This document shows, in pieces, positions 8,145-16,718 of a stretch of 64,000 bases of DNA (positions within the stretch are counted from its first letter, which is position 1; every line of letters begins with the position of its first letter). Location of the stretch: NCBI RefSeq assembly GCF_004404055.1, contig NZ_SOHK01000009.1, forward strand, positions 186,001 to 250,000, in the 5' to 3' direction. The position numbers and the translations under genes were made by a program. The notes below the pieces were generated by a model. The model had not been told where the DNA came from. It saw nothing but the letters and a program-made list of their open reading frames with translations, and ran no database searches. Source of the DNA: Cryobacterium ruanii. Lineage in GTDB: Bacteria > Actinomycetota > Actinomycetes > Actinomycetales > Microbacteriaceae.

Positions 8145-8603
8145 TTAGGAGTTGAAGCTCGTGGTGCTGGCAGCCCCAGTGACGAGGATCGCGACGAAGA
8201 CGATGCCGATGATGATATAGACGACGATGCCGAGGTAGCCCAGGATCAGGCCCCATAGGGCCAGGCCGTAACCCTTCTCACCGGTTTTCTTGATCTGGCT
8301 CATCGCCATGTGTCCGGTGATGACGGCCACCAGGGAGATGAAGAATACACTCACGAGCGAGATGATCGCCAAAACGTTGTACTTGTCCTGCGCGTTCTGC
8401 TGCCCGTAGGGGTTCTGGCCGTAGGCGGGCGGCTGGCCGTAGGCCGGAGCCTGGGCATAAGCGGGATCCTGACCATCGGATGCTACCGGGGCGCCCGGTG
8501 CCGGGTAGCTCGGGTAGGCCGGCGGCCCACTGGAGTCGGCGGGTTTCGCGTTCGTCGGGTCGTTTCTGGTGGGGTCGACGGGCGGCTGGGTGGGATCAGA
8601 CAT
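8145..8603 (-). CDS. Pro/Tyr-rich DUF4190-like membrane protein
   Basis: A 152-residue protein. The first 70 residues are a low-complexity Pro/Ala/Tyr/Gln tail with repeated AYxQxP units (AYAQAPAYGQPPAYGQ), followed by KYNVLAIISLVSVFFISLVAVITGHMAMSQIKKTGEKGYGLALWGLILGY-type DUF4190 core, written here in outline, with two main transmembrane helices. AAGGAG lies 8 nt before the ATG. The domain arrangement is common in actinobacteria; function unknown. It is a distant relative of the downstream membrane protein at 7669-8070. Confidence 0.75.
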   Translation of the reverse strand: MSDPTQPPVDPTRNDPTNAKPADSSGPPAYPSYPAPGAPVASDGQDPAYAQAPAYGQPPAYGQNPYGQQNAQDKYNVLAIISLVSVFFISLVAVITGHMAMSQIKKTGEKGYGLALWGLILGYLGIVVYIIIGIVFVAILVTGAASTTSFNS

Positions 8604-8655
8604 CTGCGGTCTCCTTCATAATTTCGTTCGGTGGTCGCAGGGCCAGATTATCGCG

Positions 8656-9780
8656 TTACGGCGCGCCGGGCGACTGGGCTGAGTCCGAGACCTGGATCTG
8701 ACCGACCGGCAGGGTGGAATCAGCGCCGAATTCCAGCGTCGATGGCTCGTGCCCGGCCATGATGAGTTGCGCGCCGAGGGCGGCGATCATGGCACCGTTG
8801 TCGGTGCACAGGGAGAGCGGCGGGATACGCAAGGCCACGCCCGCGGCATCCGTTCTCTCGGTGGCGACCTGACGCAGTCTGGCGTTGGCGATGACACCGC
8901 CGCCGAGCAGCAGGCGCGGCACGTCGTAGTCGGCGCACGCGGCGAGGGCTTTGGTGAGAAGGATGTCGACGACCGCCTCTCGAAAACTGGCCGCGACATC
9001 GCTGATCGGTACCGGTTCGCCGGCATCCTGGCGCTGTTCGACGAAGCGGGCGACCGAGGTTTTCAGCCCGGAGAACGAGAAGTCGTAGCGGTGCGCGGCC
9101 ATGTCTTTGGGCTGGCTGAGCCCGCGCGGAAATCGAATGGCCTTCGGGTTGCCGGAAGCAGCGACCCTGTCGATCTGCGGCCCGCCCGGATAGGGCAGCG
9201 AGAGCAGCCGGGCGACCTTGTCGAAGGCCTCGCCGGCGGCGTCGTCGATGGTCTCGCCGAGCAGTTCGACGTCGCTGACCAGGTCGCGCACCAGCAGCAG
9301 CGAAGTGTGCCCGCCCGAGACGAGCAGCGCAATCGTTGGGTAGTCGAGCGGCGCGGTGTCGCGGGTGTCAATGTCGCTGTGCAGCAGGTCGGCACCGACG
9401 TGGCCGACGAGGTGGTTGACCGCGTAGATCGGTTTGTCGAGCGCGACGGCGAGCGCCTTCGCGGCGCCGACCCCGACCATGAGGGCGCCGGAGAGCCCCG
9501 GACCGCAGGTGACGGCGATGGCGTCGAGATCGGTCAAGCGGATGCCGGCCTCGGTGACGGCCGCGCTGATGGCCGGCACGAGCTCGTCGAGGTGGGCCCG
9601 GGCCGCAATTTCGGGCACGACGCCGCCGTAGCGCGCGTGCTCGTCCATCGAGCTGGCGATGGTGTTGGAGAGCAGCGTTGTGCCCCGCACGATGCCGATG
9701 CCGGTCTCGTCGCAGGAGGTCTCGATGCCGAGCACGAGGGGTGCTGATCTATTCAGGGCGATGCGGTTCATGGCCGTCAC
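8656..9780 (-). CDS. tsaD: tRNA N6-adenosine threonylcarbamoyltransferase TsaD
   Basis: Catalytic subunit that transfers threonylcarbamoyl from TC-AMP to A37 of ANN-decoding tRNAs (t6A). It has 374 residues in an ASKHA fold. [15 protein letters not shown] opens the protein, [18 protein letters not shown] and NHLVGHVGA carry metal-binding histidines, and GGHTSLLLV and [14 protein letters not shown] follow. The start is taken as GTG at 9778-9780, overlapping the rimI stop (GTGA) with GGAG 5 nt upstream; an ATG three codons later is possible. It acts with TsaB and TsaE encoded nearby. Confidence 0.96.
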   Translation of the reverse strand: MTAMNRIALNRSAPLVLGIETSCDETGIGIVRGTTLLSNTIASSMDEHARYGGVVPEIAARAHLDELVPAISAAVTEAGIRLTDLDAIAVTCGPGLSGALMVGVGAAKALAVALDKPIYAVNHLVGHVGADLLHSDIDTRDTAPLDYPTIALLVSGGHTSLLLVRDLVSDVELLGETIDDAAGEAFDKVARLLSLPYPGGPQIDRVAASGNPKAIRFPRGLSQPKDMAAHRYDFSFSGLKTSVARFVEQRQDAGEPVPISDVAASFREAVVDILLTKALAACADYDVPRLLLGGGVIANARLRQVATERTDAAGVALRIPPLSLCTDNGAMIAALGAQLIMAGHEPSTLEFGADSTLPVGQIQVSDSAQSPGAP

Positions 9781-10274
9781 AGGGTCTCCACGGTCACGAG
9801 CATAGATTCCAGTTCGGGAATATCCAGGCGCATAACGAGGGCATCCACGTTGTCGGGCTGGTAGTAGCCACGGCGCACCCCGACTTCGATGAACCCGAGT
9901 CGTTCGTACAGGTGCTGGGCGCCTGGGTTGTCGGCGCGTACCTCGAGAAAGATCAGCCGGGCGCCGCGTTTGCGAGCCTCGCTGATGAGTGCCTGCATGA
10001 TCGTGCGACCAAGGCCGCGGCCGCGGGCTGATTCGGTGACGGCGATGGTCTGGATGTCGCCCTCGGTAGCTCCCTGCGGGGCGAGCAGCCCGGCGTAGGC
10101 CTCGATGTTGGTGGGGTCGTCGGGCGGAAAGGCCACGAGGTAGTAGCAGGTCGGGTCACCGAGATCGCGCACCATCATCGGCGCCGACCAGGCATCGTTC
10201 TCGAAGATGCTGGTCTCCAGCGCCATGATGGCCGCGAGGTCTTCTTCATGCGCGCGGCGCAGCTGCCACGTCAT
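9777..10274 (-). CDS. rimI: Ribosomal protein S18-alanine N-acetyltransferase RimI
   Basis: GNAT-fold enzyme of 165 residues that acetylates the N-terminus of S18 in well-studied bacteria. The acetyl-CoA loop is [15 protein letters not shown] (about residue 90), followed by the RimI-typical [19 protein letters not shown]. It overlaps both tsaB upstream and tsaD downstream by 4 nt, so the three are translationally coupled. This tsaB-rimI-tsaD order is widespread in actinobacteria. Confidence 0.92.
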   Translation of the reverse strand: MTWQLRRAHEEDLAAIMALETSIFENDAWSAPMMVRDLGDPTCYYLVAFPPDDPTNIEAYAGLLAPQGATEGDIQTIAVTESARGRGLGRTIMQALISEARKRGARLIFLEVRADNPGAQHLYERLGFIEVGVRRGYYQPDNVDALVMRLDIPELESMLVTVETL

Positions 10275-10906
10275 CGGCTGACCCGCTTAGGACCATTCGA
10301 GAGTGTCACGTCGGGCGAGCGCAGGTAGAGCGGCTCATTCGCCGCGAACGGGCGCTGGTGCGCGTAGCTCAATTCGGCGACCATACCGAGCTCGCCCGCC
10401 GAGACCGTGGCGGCTTCGAGTCGTCTCCAGCCCGCGTGTCGCCAGCTCGGATCATCGAGATCGGCGGGTTTGGCGAGGCCGGGCGGGCCGACGCGCACGG
10501 GCAGGCCGACGGCGTCCGCAGCGCTGTAGGCGCTCCAATAGATTTCGCGGCGGCGGGCGTCGGTGACGACGACGAGCGGGCCCACGTGGCCGCGGCGATA
10601 GTGGCCGTACGCGATGGCGTCGTGGCTGATCACCGGTACGAGCGGTGTGCCGGCGCCGAGGGCGAATACACGGGCGGAGGCGATGCCGACGCGCAGTCCG
10701 GTGAACGGGCCGGGGCCCATGCCGCCGACGACGCCGGAGAGGTCGGCCGGAACGATGTTCGCTTCAAGGAGGCACTGCACGGTGAAGGGACCGACGATTT
10801 CGGCGTGGCGCATCGTGTCGGCTTCGCTGCGTTCGGCGATGACCCCGCGTTTCAGGTCGACGACGGCGACGCTCGTGCCGGCGGAGGTATCGATGGCGAG
10901 TAGCAC
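10271..10906 (-). CDS. tsaB: t6A biosynthesis protein TsaB
   Basis: Non-catalytic ASKHA-fold partner of TsaD, 211 residues. LLAIDTSAGTSVAVVD at the N-terminus and the GMGPGPFTGLRVGIASARVFA motif are diagnostic. The start is a GTG at 10904-10906 lying 6 nt after a TAGGCT hexamer with no ribosome-binding site, so the mRNA is probably leaderless. It heads the tsaB-rimI-tsaD operon. Confidence 0.94.
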   Translation of the reverse strand: MLLAIDTSAGTSVAVVDLKRGVIAERSEADTMRHAEIVGPFTVQCLLEANIVPADLSGVVGGMGPGPFTGLRVGIASARVFALGAGTPLVPVISHDAIAYGHYRRGHVGPLVVVTDARRREIYWSAYSAADAVGLPVRVGPPGLAKPADLDDPSWRHAGWRRLEAATVSAGELGMVAELSYAHQRPFAANEPLYLRSPDVTLSNGPKRVSR

Positions 10907-10912
10907 TTATTC

Positions 10913-10918
10913 AGCCTA
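10913..10918 (-). promoter_or_regulatory. -10 hexamer (TAGGCT) for leaderless tsaB mRNA
   Basis: TAGGCT on the minus strand ends 6 nt before the tsaB GTG, inside the 28-nt gap after the TSUP gene. The same hexamer at the same spacing occurs upstream of the next transcription unit at 11792-11797. Confidence 0.5.
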
Positions 10919-10934
10919 GGCGCTCGCTGCTGGT

Positions 10935-11750
10935 TTAGTTCGCGGTGAGCCCCGGCGCGCGCTGGGCGCGCACGGCCTTGATGCTCAGCTGCACCGCGGC
11001 CAGGATGAGCAGTCCGGCGAAGAGGATGCCCGACAGTTGCGGCGGAATAATGAGCGCGAGCGCAACTCCCGGGGCGGAGACGAGGGTTGCCGCGACGCCG
11101 ACCACGAGTCCGGCGCGCACGTCGACGAGCCGGCCGCGAATGTTTGACACGGTGCCCACAATGCCCGTCGGCAGCATCACGAGCAGTGAGGTGCCCTTAG
11201 CGATCAGGTCGCTGGCGCCGAATAGCGCGATCAGGCCGGGCACGGCGATCACGCCGCCTCCGATGCCGAACAGGCCGGACGCGATGCCCATGAACAGGCC
11301 GAGCACGATGTAGCCGACGGCAACGTACCAGGTGAGGTCGATGGCCTCGCCGCGAATCGGGGCGACGAGCAACAGACGAGCGGCGACCAGAACGAGCAAG
11401 CCGATGAACATCCAACGCAGCCAAACCAGCGGGATGCGCCGCAGCAGTTTGGTGCCGATCACTGCACCGACCACGGCACCGATGACGATGAACCCGGCGG
11501 CAACGAGGTCGGTTTGCCCGTTGAGAAAATAGGTGGTGGCACCGACCGCTGAGGCCGGCACGATCGCGACGAGTGAGGTCGCGGCGGCGCGGCGCTGGTC
11601 CATTTGGGCCAGGCCCGCGAGCAGCGGCACCATGACGATGCCGCCACCGACGCCGAACAGGCCAGAAAGGAACCCGCCGATCACGCCGATCAGGGCGAGG
11701 ACGAGCCAGTACCGAACACTCGCCACGCGGACGCCCGAATCAGGCGTCAC
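10935..11750 (-). CDS. TSUP (TauE/SafE) family permease
   Basis: Integral membrane protein of 271 residues, eight or so helices. Both halves of the internal duplication carry the family motif: GLFGVGGGIVMVPLL near residue 30 and GLFGIGGGVIAVPGL near residue 160. TSUP proteins export sulfite, sulfoacetate or related anions in characterised cases, but no substrate can be assigned here. The start is a GTG that overlaps the stop of a 12-codon upstream reading frame, which suggests translational coupling. It lies between tsaE and tsaB. Confidence 0.88.
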   Translation of the reverse strand: MTPDSGVRVASVRYWLVLALIGVIGGFLSGLFGVGGGIVMVPLLAGLAQMDQRRAAATSLVAIVPASAVGATTYFLNGQTDLVAAGFIVIGAVVGAVIGTKLLRRIPLVWLRWMFIGLLVLVAARLLLVAPIRGEAIDLTWYVAVGYIVLGLFMGIASGLFGIGGGVIAVPGLIALFGASDLIAKGTSLLVMLPTGIVGTVSNIRGRLVDVRAGLVVGVAATLVSAPGVALALIIPPQLSGILFAGLLILAAVQLSIKAVRAQRAPGLTAN

Positions 11751-11785
11751 GAGTGCGTGCTGACGACGAAGCGGTGAACAGGCAT
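11747..11785 (-). CDS. Putative 12-residue leader peptide upstream of the TSUP permease
   Basis: ATG at 11783-11785 opens a frame encoding MPVHRFVVSTHS and ends in a TGA that overlaps the permease GTG (GTGA). The ATG lies exactly 6 nt after a TAGGCT -10 hexamer, the same spacing as tsaB, so it would be the first codon of a leaderless transcript. Translation is inferred, not proved. Confidence 0.4.
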   Translation of the reverse strand: MPVHRFVVSTHS

Positions 11786-11791
11786 GGGTTC

Positions 11792-11797
11792 AGCCTA
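11792..11797 (-). promoter_or_regulatory. -10 hexamer (TAGGCT) for the leader peptide/TSUP transcript
   Basis: TAGGCT on the minus strand, overlapping the tsaE stop codon and ending 6 nt before the ATG of the 12-codon frame. No Shine-Dalgarno sequence lies between. Confidence 0.45.
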
Positions 11798-12331
11798 GGC
11801 GGGTTGCGACGGCAGCGATTGCGGCAGGCAGGACCAGCGCGGCCCGTGGCCGCTGATGGTGAGGGTACGCGGTTCATCGAGATCGTGATCCAGATCGATA
11901 ACGGATGCCGCGGCATCCGTTTCGCCTGCGGCCAGCGACCGGCCGTGCGGCCGCTCGATCTCGATGTCGAGCCAGGACTCGGTCACGCCGTCGAGCAGGC
12001 CGCGGCCCCACTCCACCACCACGATGGAACGGGCGAAATCGATGTCGAGGTCGTCGAGCTCCAGGGCGCTGCCGAGGCGGTAGGCGTCGACGTGCACGAA
12101 CGGCGGCCCCCCGACGAGGCTCGGATGGGTGCGCGCGAGCACGAAGGTCGGGCTCGTAACGGCCCCGCGCACCTGTAGTCCCTCGCCGAGGCCGCGCGTG
12201 AGGGTGGTCTTTCCGGCGCCGAGCGGTCCGGTGAGTACGACCAGGTCGCCGGCCTGCAGGGTCCGTGCGAGATCGACACCGAATCGGTGCATCGCCGCCG
12301 CATCGGCTATCGTGCGGGAGAGCTCAGCCAT
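11795..12331 (-). CDS. tsaE: tRNA t6A biosynthesis ATPase TsaE
   Basis: P-loop ATPase that drives turnover of the TsaB-TsaD complex. From the ATG at 12329-12331 it has 178 residues with Walker A GPLGAGKTTLTRGLGEGL, the family stretch SPTFVLARTH and the VHVDAYRL motif, then VVVEWGRG. This start overlaps the alr stop by 8 nt; a GTG seven codons upstream is the alternative. The C-terminal 35 residues after the conserved core are variable and contain an 18-bp DNA palindrome built from two GCATCCG heptamers (about 11905-11922). Confidence 0.93.
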   Translation of the reverse strand: MAELSRTIADAAAMHRFGVDLARTLQAGDLVVLTGPLGAGKTTLTRGLGEGLQVRGAVTSPTFVLARTHPSLVGGPPFVHVDAYRLGSALELDDLDIDFARSIVVVEWGRGLLDGVTESWLDIEIERPHGRSLAAGETDAAASVIDLDHDLDEPRTLTISGHGPRWSCLPQSLPSQPA

Positions 12332-13445
12332 TGGTGTGTCGCCGCGCCACACGGTGCCCGATGCGGGTCACGATCTCATAGTTGATCGTGCCCGCTGCGT
12401 TGGCCCAGTCGGTCGCGCTCGGCGCTCCGGTGGCCGGATCGCCGAACAAGACGACTTCATCGCCGACGGCCACGCCCGGATTATCGGCGCCGAGGTTCAC
12501 GACGAACTGGTCCATCGCCACCCGCCCGACCAGGGGATAGTTCTCGCCGTGAATGTGCACGAGCGCCGCGCCCGACGCCTGCCGCGGTATGCCGTCGGCA
12601 TAGCCGAGCGGCACGAGAGCGAGGGTGGAATCGTGCGGCGCCCGCCACAGGTAGTCGTAGGATACTCCGGCGCCCGCATTCACCCGGCGCACGAGGGCCA
12701 CTCGGCCGCGCAGCGTCATGGCAGGAATCAGCCCGAGGTCGGCGCTGGCGGCATCGTCGAACGGCGACAGACCGTAGACGGTGATGCCGAAGCGCACCAT
12801 GGAGAAGCGGGCGGCCGGCATTCGTAGAGCCGCCGCCGACGACGCCAGGTGCACGAGCGTCGGGGTCAGGCCGGCCGCGCGGGCGGCGGTGACGCCGCGT
12901 TCGAAGCACTCCAGCGCCTGCTGGTCCTCGAACGCCGAGGCGTTAGCGAGGTGGCTCATGACACCGTCAACGCGCAGCAGTCCGACCCGCTCGAGCGCGG
13001 CGGCGAGCGCGAACACCTCGGCCCAGTCGTTCTCGTGCACGCCATTGCGACTGAGCCCGGTATCAAGTTTCAGGTGAACGGATGCGGCCCTGCCGAGTTT
13101 CGCCGCGGCATCCGCTACCTGTTGCAGCTGCCGCGCCGAGGAGAGCCCGACGGTGACGTCATCGTCGATGGCGGCGCTGAAATCGGCATCGGGGTCGTGC
13201 AGCCAGGCCAGGATCGGCGCGTCGATGCCGGCGTCACGCAGCGCGAGTGCCTCGTCGATGTCGGCGACGCCGAGCCAGTCGGCCCCGCTGGCGAGAGCGG
13301 CGCGCGCCACCGGCACGGCCCCATGACCGTAGGCGTTGGCTTTGACGACGGCCATCGCGTGCGGGGTGCCTACGAGTTGGCGCAGGTGGGCCATATTGTG
13401 GCGGATCGCGGCGAGGTCGATCACGGCCTCGCGAAACTCGGTCAT
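12324..13445 (-). CDS. alr: Alanine racemase
   Basis: PLP enzyme interconverting L- and D-alanine for peptidoglycan. It has 373 residues. The PLP lysine lies in AVVKANAYGHGA (about residue 34), the tyrosine of the second active-site base in AGVSYDYLW (about 265), and the substrate-pocket MDQF motif follows in GRVAMDQFVVNLG. The ATG overlaps the acpS stop (ATGA) and the stop overlaps tsaE, so glmS-acpS-alr-tsaE are one operon. Confidence 0.96.
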   Translation of the reverse strand: MTEFREAVIDLAAIRHNMAHLRQLVGTPHAMAVVKANAYGHGAVPVARAALASGADWLGVADIDEALALRDAGIDAPILAWLHDPDADFSAAIDDDVTVGLSSARQLQQVADAAAKLGRAASVHLKLDTGLSRNGVHENDWAEVFALAAALERVGLLRVDGVMSHLANASAFEDQQALECFERGVTAARAAGLTPTLVHLASSAAALRMPAARFSMVRFGITVYGLSPFDDAASADLGLIPAMTLRGRVALVRRVNAGAGVSYDYLWRAPHDSTLALVPLGYADGIPRQASGAALVHIHGENYPLVGRVAMDQFVVNLGADNPGVAVGDEVVLFGDPATGAPSATDWANAAGTINYEIVTRIGHRVARRHTNG

Positions 13446-13798
13446 GACTCCCCCTCGGTGACGACGAACGCGCAGGCCACCCCGGCATCGTGCGTCATGG
13501 TGACGTGTATTCGCTTGATGCCGCGATCATCCGCTGCTTTCAGGGCTGCCCCGCTGAGTTTGAATTCGGGGTTGCCGTGGGAGTCGTTCACAATTTCCAT
13601 CTCGTGCCAGGTGGCGCCTGCACTATCGCCGAGGGCCTTGATCAGGGCCTCCTTCGCGGCGAAACGCGCCGCAAGGGAGTGCACCGGCAGGCCGCGTTCG
13701 CTTTCGGCGAACAGCCGCGGCACGAGGCGCGGCGTGCGCTCGACCTGGCGGGTGAACCGCGCCAGGTCGACCACATCGACCCCGATGCCCTTGATCAT
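13442..13798 (-). CDS. acpS: Holo-[acyl-carrier-protein] synthase
   Basis: Transfers 4'-phosphopantetheine from CoA to acyl carrier protein. The 118-residue length is typical. GIGVDVVDLARF carries the Mg-binding Asp and ARFAAKEALIKALG the conserved Glu and Lys. It starts 6 nt after glmS with AGGA upstream of the ATG, and overlaps alr by 4 nt. Both this enzyme and CoaA, encoded on the other side of glmS, act in CoA and pantetheine metabolism. Confidence 0.95.
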   Translation of the reverse strand: MIKGIGVDVVDLARFTRQVERTPRLVPRLFAESERGLPVHSLAARFAAKEALIKALGDSAGATWHEMEIVNDSHGNPEFKLSGAALKAADDRGIKRIHVTMTHDAGVACAFVVTEGES

Positions 13799-13804
13799 CT
13801 GGTC

Positions 13805-15655
13805 CTATTCGACGGTGACGGACTTCGCCAGGTTGCGCGGCTGGTCGACGTCGAGGCCCTTGGCGCGGGCGAGTTCCATGGCGAACATCTGCAACGGCAC
13901 CACGGCCAGCAGTGGTTCGAACAAAGGCGCCGCGAGCGGAATGTGAATGACGGTGTCGGCGAATGGCAGCACGGCGGCATCGCCGACCTCGGCGATGGCG
14001 ATGATGCGGGCACCGCGGGCGCGGATCTCCTGAATGTTGGAGACGACCTTCGGGTGCAGGTGGGCTGAGCCGCGCGGGCTCGGCACGACGACGAACACCG
14101 GCTGCCCGGGCTCGATCAACGCGATCGGGCCGTGCTTGAGCTCGCCGGCCGCGAAGCCTTCGGCGTGGATGTAGGCGAGTTCCTTGAGCTTGAGGGCACC
14201 CTCGAGCGCGATCGGAAACCCGACGTGTCGGCCGAGGAACAGCACCGCGCGGGTGTCGCTCATCCAGCGGGCCAGCTGACGCACCTCGTCTTCGACGCCG
14301 AGCACGGTGGCGATCTTCTCCGGGACGGCCTGCAGTTCGGCGACCTGTGCGGCCTGCTCGGCCTCGGGGAGGCTGCCACGCACCCGGGCGAGGTGCAGGG
14401 CGAACAGGTAGAGCGCGGTGATCTGCGCCACGAACGCCTTCGTCGACGCGACGGCGACCTCGGGGCCGGCGTGGGTGTAGATCACGGCGTCACTCTCGCG
14501 CGGAATGGTCGCGCCCTGCGTATTGCAGATGGAGATCGCCTTGGCGCCGAGCGACATGGCATATTTGACGGCCATGAGCGTGTCCATGGTCTCGCCGGAC
14601 TGGCTGATCGAGATCACCAGGGTATCGGCGCTGAGCACCGGGTCGCGGTAACGGAACTCGTGGCTGAGCTCGACGTCCACCGGCACCTGCGCCCACTTTT
14701 CAATGGCGTACTTGGCGGTCTGGCCGGCGTAGGCGGCGGTTCCGCAGGCGACGATGACGATACGACGGATGCCCGCGAGCACGTCATCACCGAATTCGGT
14801 CAGTTCGGGAACGACCACCCGCCCGTCGGTGATACGGCCACGCAGGGTGTTGGCGACGGCATCGGGCTGCTCGGAGACTTCCTTGGCCATGAAGCTGGAC
14901 CAGCCGCCCTTCTCACTGGCCGAAGCGTCCCAGGCGATGTCGAACTCTTCCGTCTCGACGGAGTGACCGTCGAAATCGGTGACGGTGACGGCATCCGCTG
15001 TGATGGTGACGATCTGGTCCTGTCCGATCGCGACAGCGCGGCGGGTGTACTCGACGAACGCCGCCACGTCGGAACCGAGAAAATTCTCACCCTCGCCGAG
15101 GCCGATCACGAGCGGGGAGTTGCGACGGGCACCGACCACGACGCCAGGCTGGTCCTGGTGCACGGCGAGGAGCGTGAAGGCACCGTCAAGGCGAGCGACG
15201 ATGGTGCGGAACGCTTCGGCCAGGTCACCGACTCGCTGGTATTCGCGGCCGAGCAACACCGCGGCCACCTCGGTATCGGTTTCGCTCTCGAAAGAGAAGC
15301 CCTCGGCGATCAATTCGGCTTTGAGCGGCGCAAAGTTCTCGATGATGCCGTTGTGAATCAATGCCAAGCGACCATTGTCAGCAAGGTGCGGGTGGGAATT
15401 TGCATTGGTGGGTGCGCCGTGGGTGGCCCAACGCGTATGCCCGATACCGGTTTGACCGTCGTTGATCGGGCGGGCCTTCAACTCCTCGACCAGGGCCGAA
15501 AGCTTGCCGGCCTTCTTGGCCGTGTTGAGCACGCCCCGCGAGTCGATGACGGCTATTCCCGCGGAGTCATACCCGCGATATTCGAGCCGCCGGAGTCCTC
15601 CCATCAGAACGTCGACGGTTTTGTTGCTTCCGACATAACCTACGATTCCGCACAT
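13805..15655 (-). CDS. glmS: Glutamine--fructose-6-phosphate aminotransferase (isomerizing)
   Basis: Makes glucosamine-6-phosphate, the first committed step to UDP-GlcNAc. It has 616 residues: an N-terminal class II glutaminase with the nucleophile Cys2 (MCGIVGYVG), then two SIS domains ([17 protein letters not shown] and [31 protein letters not shown], in outline) and the conserved tail [11 protein letters not shown]. No glmS ribozyme is possible in the 34-bp upstream gap. The -10 TAAAAT ends 8 nt before the ATG, so the mRNA is nearly leaderless. GlmM, the next enzyme, is encoded at 16719-18080. Confidence 0.97.
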   Translation of the reverse strand: MCGIVGYVGSNKTVDVLMGGLRRLEYRGYDSAGIAVIDSRGVLNTAKKAGKLSALVEELKARPINDGQTGIGHTRWATHGAPTNANSHPHLADNGRLALIHNGIIENFAPLKAELIAEGFSFESETDTEVAAVLLGREYQRVGDLAEAFRTIVARLDGAFTLLAVHQDQPGVVVGARRNSPLVIGLGEGENFLGSDVAAFVEYTRRAVAIGQDQIVTITADAVTVTDFDGHSVETEEFDIAWDASASEKGGWSSFMAKEVSEQPDAVANTLRGRITDGRVVVPELTEFGDDVLAGIRRIVIVACGTAAYAGQTAKYAIEKWAQVPVDVELSHEFRYRDPVLSADTLVISISQSGETMDTLMAVKYAMSLGAKAISICNTQGATIPRESDAVIYTHAGPEVAVASTKAFVAQITALYLFALHLARVRGSLPEAEQAAQVAELQAVPEKIATVLGVEDEVRQLARWMSDTRAVLFLGRHVGFPIALEGALKLKELAYIHAEGFAAGELKHGPIALIEPGQPVFVVVPSPRGSAHLHPKVVSNIQEIRARGARIIAIAEVGDAAVLPFADTVIHIPLAAPLFEPLLAVVPLQMFAMELARAKGLDVDQPRNLAKSVTVE

Positions 15656-15663
15656 GGAAGTCG

Positions 15664-15682
15664 ATTTTAGTCGGACTAAGCT
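15664..15682. promoter_or_regulatory. Back-to-back -10 elements of glmS and coaA within a palindrome
   Basis: On minus, TAAAAT (15664-15669) lies 8 nt before the glmS ATG. On plus, TAAGCT (15677-15682) lies 7 nt before the coaA ATG. Only 7 bp separate them, and TTAGTC-g-GACTAA (15667-15679) is a perfect palindrome that spans the inner half of both hexamers. Each -35 region must lie beyond the other promoter, so two polymerases could not occupy the site together. Confidence 0.6.
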
Positions 15683-15689
15683 TGGGGGA

Positions 15690-16646
15690 ATGTCCGATCC
15701 GGTGCTGGCCTCCGCAATGAACGGTCACGGCACCCCTTTCGTGGAGCTCGACCGAGCCGACTGGGCAACGCTCGCGCCGACGACCCTGCTGCCGCTGAAA
15801 GAGACAGAGATCGTGCAGTTGCGCGGAATTGGGGAGCCGCTCGACATCAACGAGGTAACGGATGTTTACCTTCCGCTCAGCCGGCTGCTCAACCTCTACG
15901 CGGCGAATGCCCGCACGCTGCACCGTGCGACCAGTGGTTTTCTGGGCGAACGCGCCCGCCCCACACCGTTCGTGATCGGTGTGGCCGGCTCGGTCGCGGT
16001 CGGCAAATCGACCACCGCCCGGTTACTGCGCGAGATGCTCGCCCGCTGGGACGACACTCCCCGGGTCGAACTCGTCACGACCGACGGCTTTCTGTTTCCC
16101 AACGCCGAATTGAACCGGCGTGGCCTGATGGAGCGTAAGGGATTTCCGGAATCGTACGATCGTCGTGCCCTGCTGCGGTTCGTGAGCGCGGTCAAGAGCG
16201 GCGCCCCCGAGGTACGGTCACCGTTCTACTCGCACCTGAGCTACGACATCGTGCCCGACGCGCAGATCGTCGTACGCCAGCCCGACATTCTCATCGTCGA
16301 GGGTCTCAACGTGCTGCAGCCTCCCGGGCCGGGCCACGGCCTCGCGGTCAGCGACCTGTTCGACTTTACGATCTACGTGGATGCCCGGACCCAGGACATC
16401 GCCCGCTGGTACGAGGAACGTTTTCTCAAGCTGCAGCGCGGGGCATTCGCAAACCCCAACTCGTTCTTCCACCGCTACGCGACGCTCACCGAAGATGAGG
16501 CGCGCGGCAAGGCGCGCAGCATTTGGACCAGCATCAACCAGCCCAATCTGTTGCAGAACATCCGCCCCACCCGTTCGCGTGCCACCCTGGTTCTACGCAA
16601 GGACCCCACGCACGCCGTGTCCAAGGTGCTGCTGCGTAAGGTCTGA
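15690..16646 (+). CDS. coaA: Type I pantothenate kinase
   Basis: Phosphorylates pantothenate, the first step of CoA synthesis. From the ATG at 15690 it has 318 residues; a start 12 codons earlier is in frame but lies upstream of the -10 hexamer. The P-loop is [17 protein letters not shown] (about residue 95), followed by TTDGFLFPN and the family stretch [19 protein letters not shown], and [10 protein letters not shown]. It is divergent from glmS with 34 bp between start codons and should be leaderless. Confidence 0.95.
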   Translation: MSDPVLASAMNGHGTPFVELDRADWATLAPTTLLPLKETEIVQLRGIGEPLDINEVTDVYLPLSRLLNLYAANARTLHRATSGFLGERARPTPFVIGVAGSVAVGKSTTARLLREMLARWDDTPRVELVTTDGFLFPNAELNRRGLMERKGFPESYDRRALLRFVSAVKSGAPEVRSPFYSHLSYDIVPDAQIVVRQPDILIVEGLNVLQPPGPGHGLAVSDLFDFTIYVDARTQDIARWYEERFLKLQRGAFANPNSFFHRYATLTEDEARGKARSIWTSINQPNLLQNIRPTRSRATLVLRKDPTHAVSKVLLRKV

Positions 16647-16690
16647 CCCGCGCACACTCACGCGCTCTGCGGACAGGCGCGGTGTGACAG

Positions 16691-16711
16691 GGACGGGGCC
16701 CGGGCCCGTCC
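16691..16711. terminator. GC-rich hairpin between convergent coaA and glmM
   Basis: GGACGGG at 16691-16697 pairs with CCCGTCC at 16705-16711 around a GC-rich loop, in the 72-bp convergent gap. There is no T-tract on either strand, so termination would need help. Confidence 0.35.
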
Positions 16712-16718
16712 GATCGGG

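Noticed and set aside
14132-15670. Plus-strand open frame of 512 codons antisense to glmS
   Set aside because: Shadow of glmS; composition without hydrophobic pattern or motif.
15656-15690. glmS ribozyme upstream of glmS
   Set aside because: The 34-bp gap is far too short, and the promoter elements fill it.
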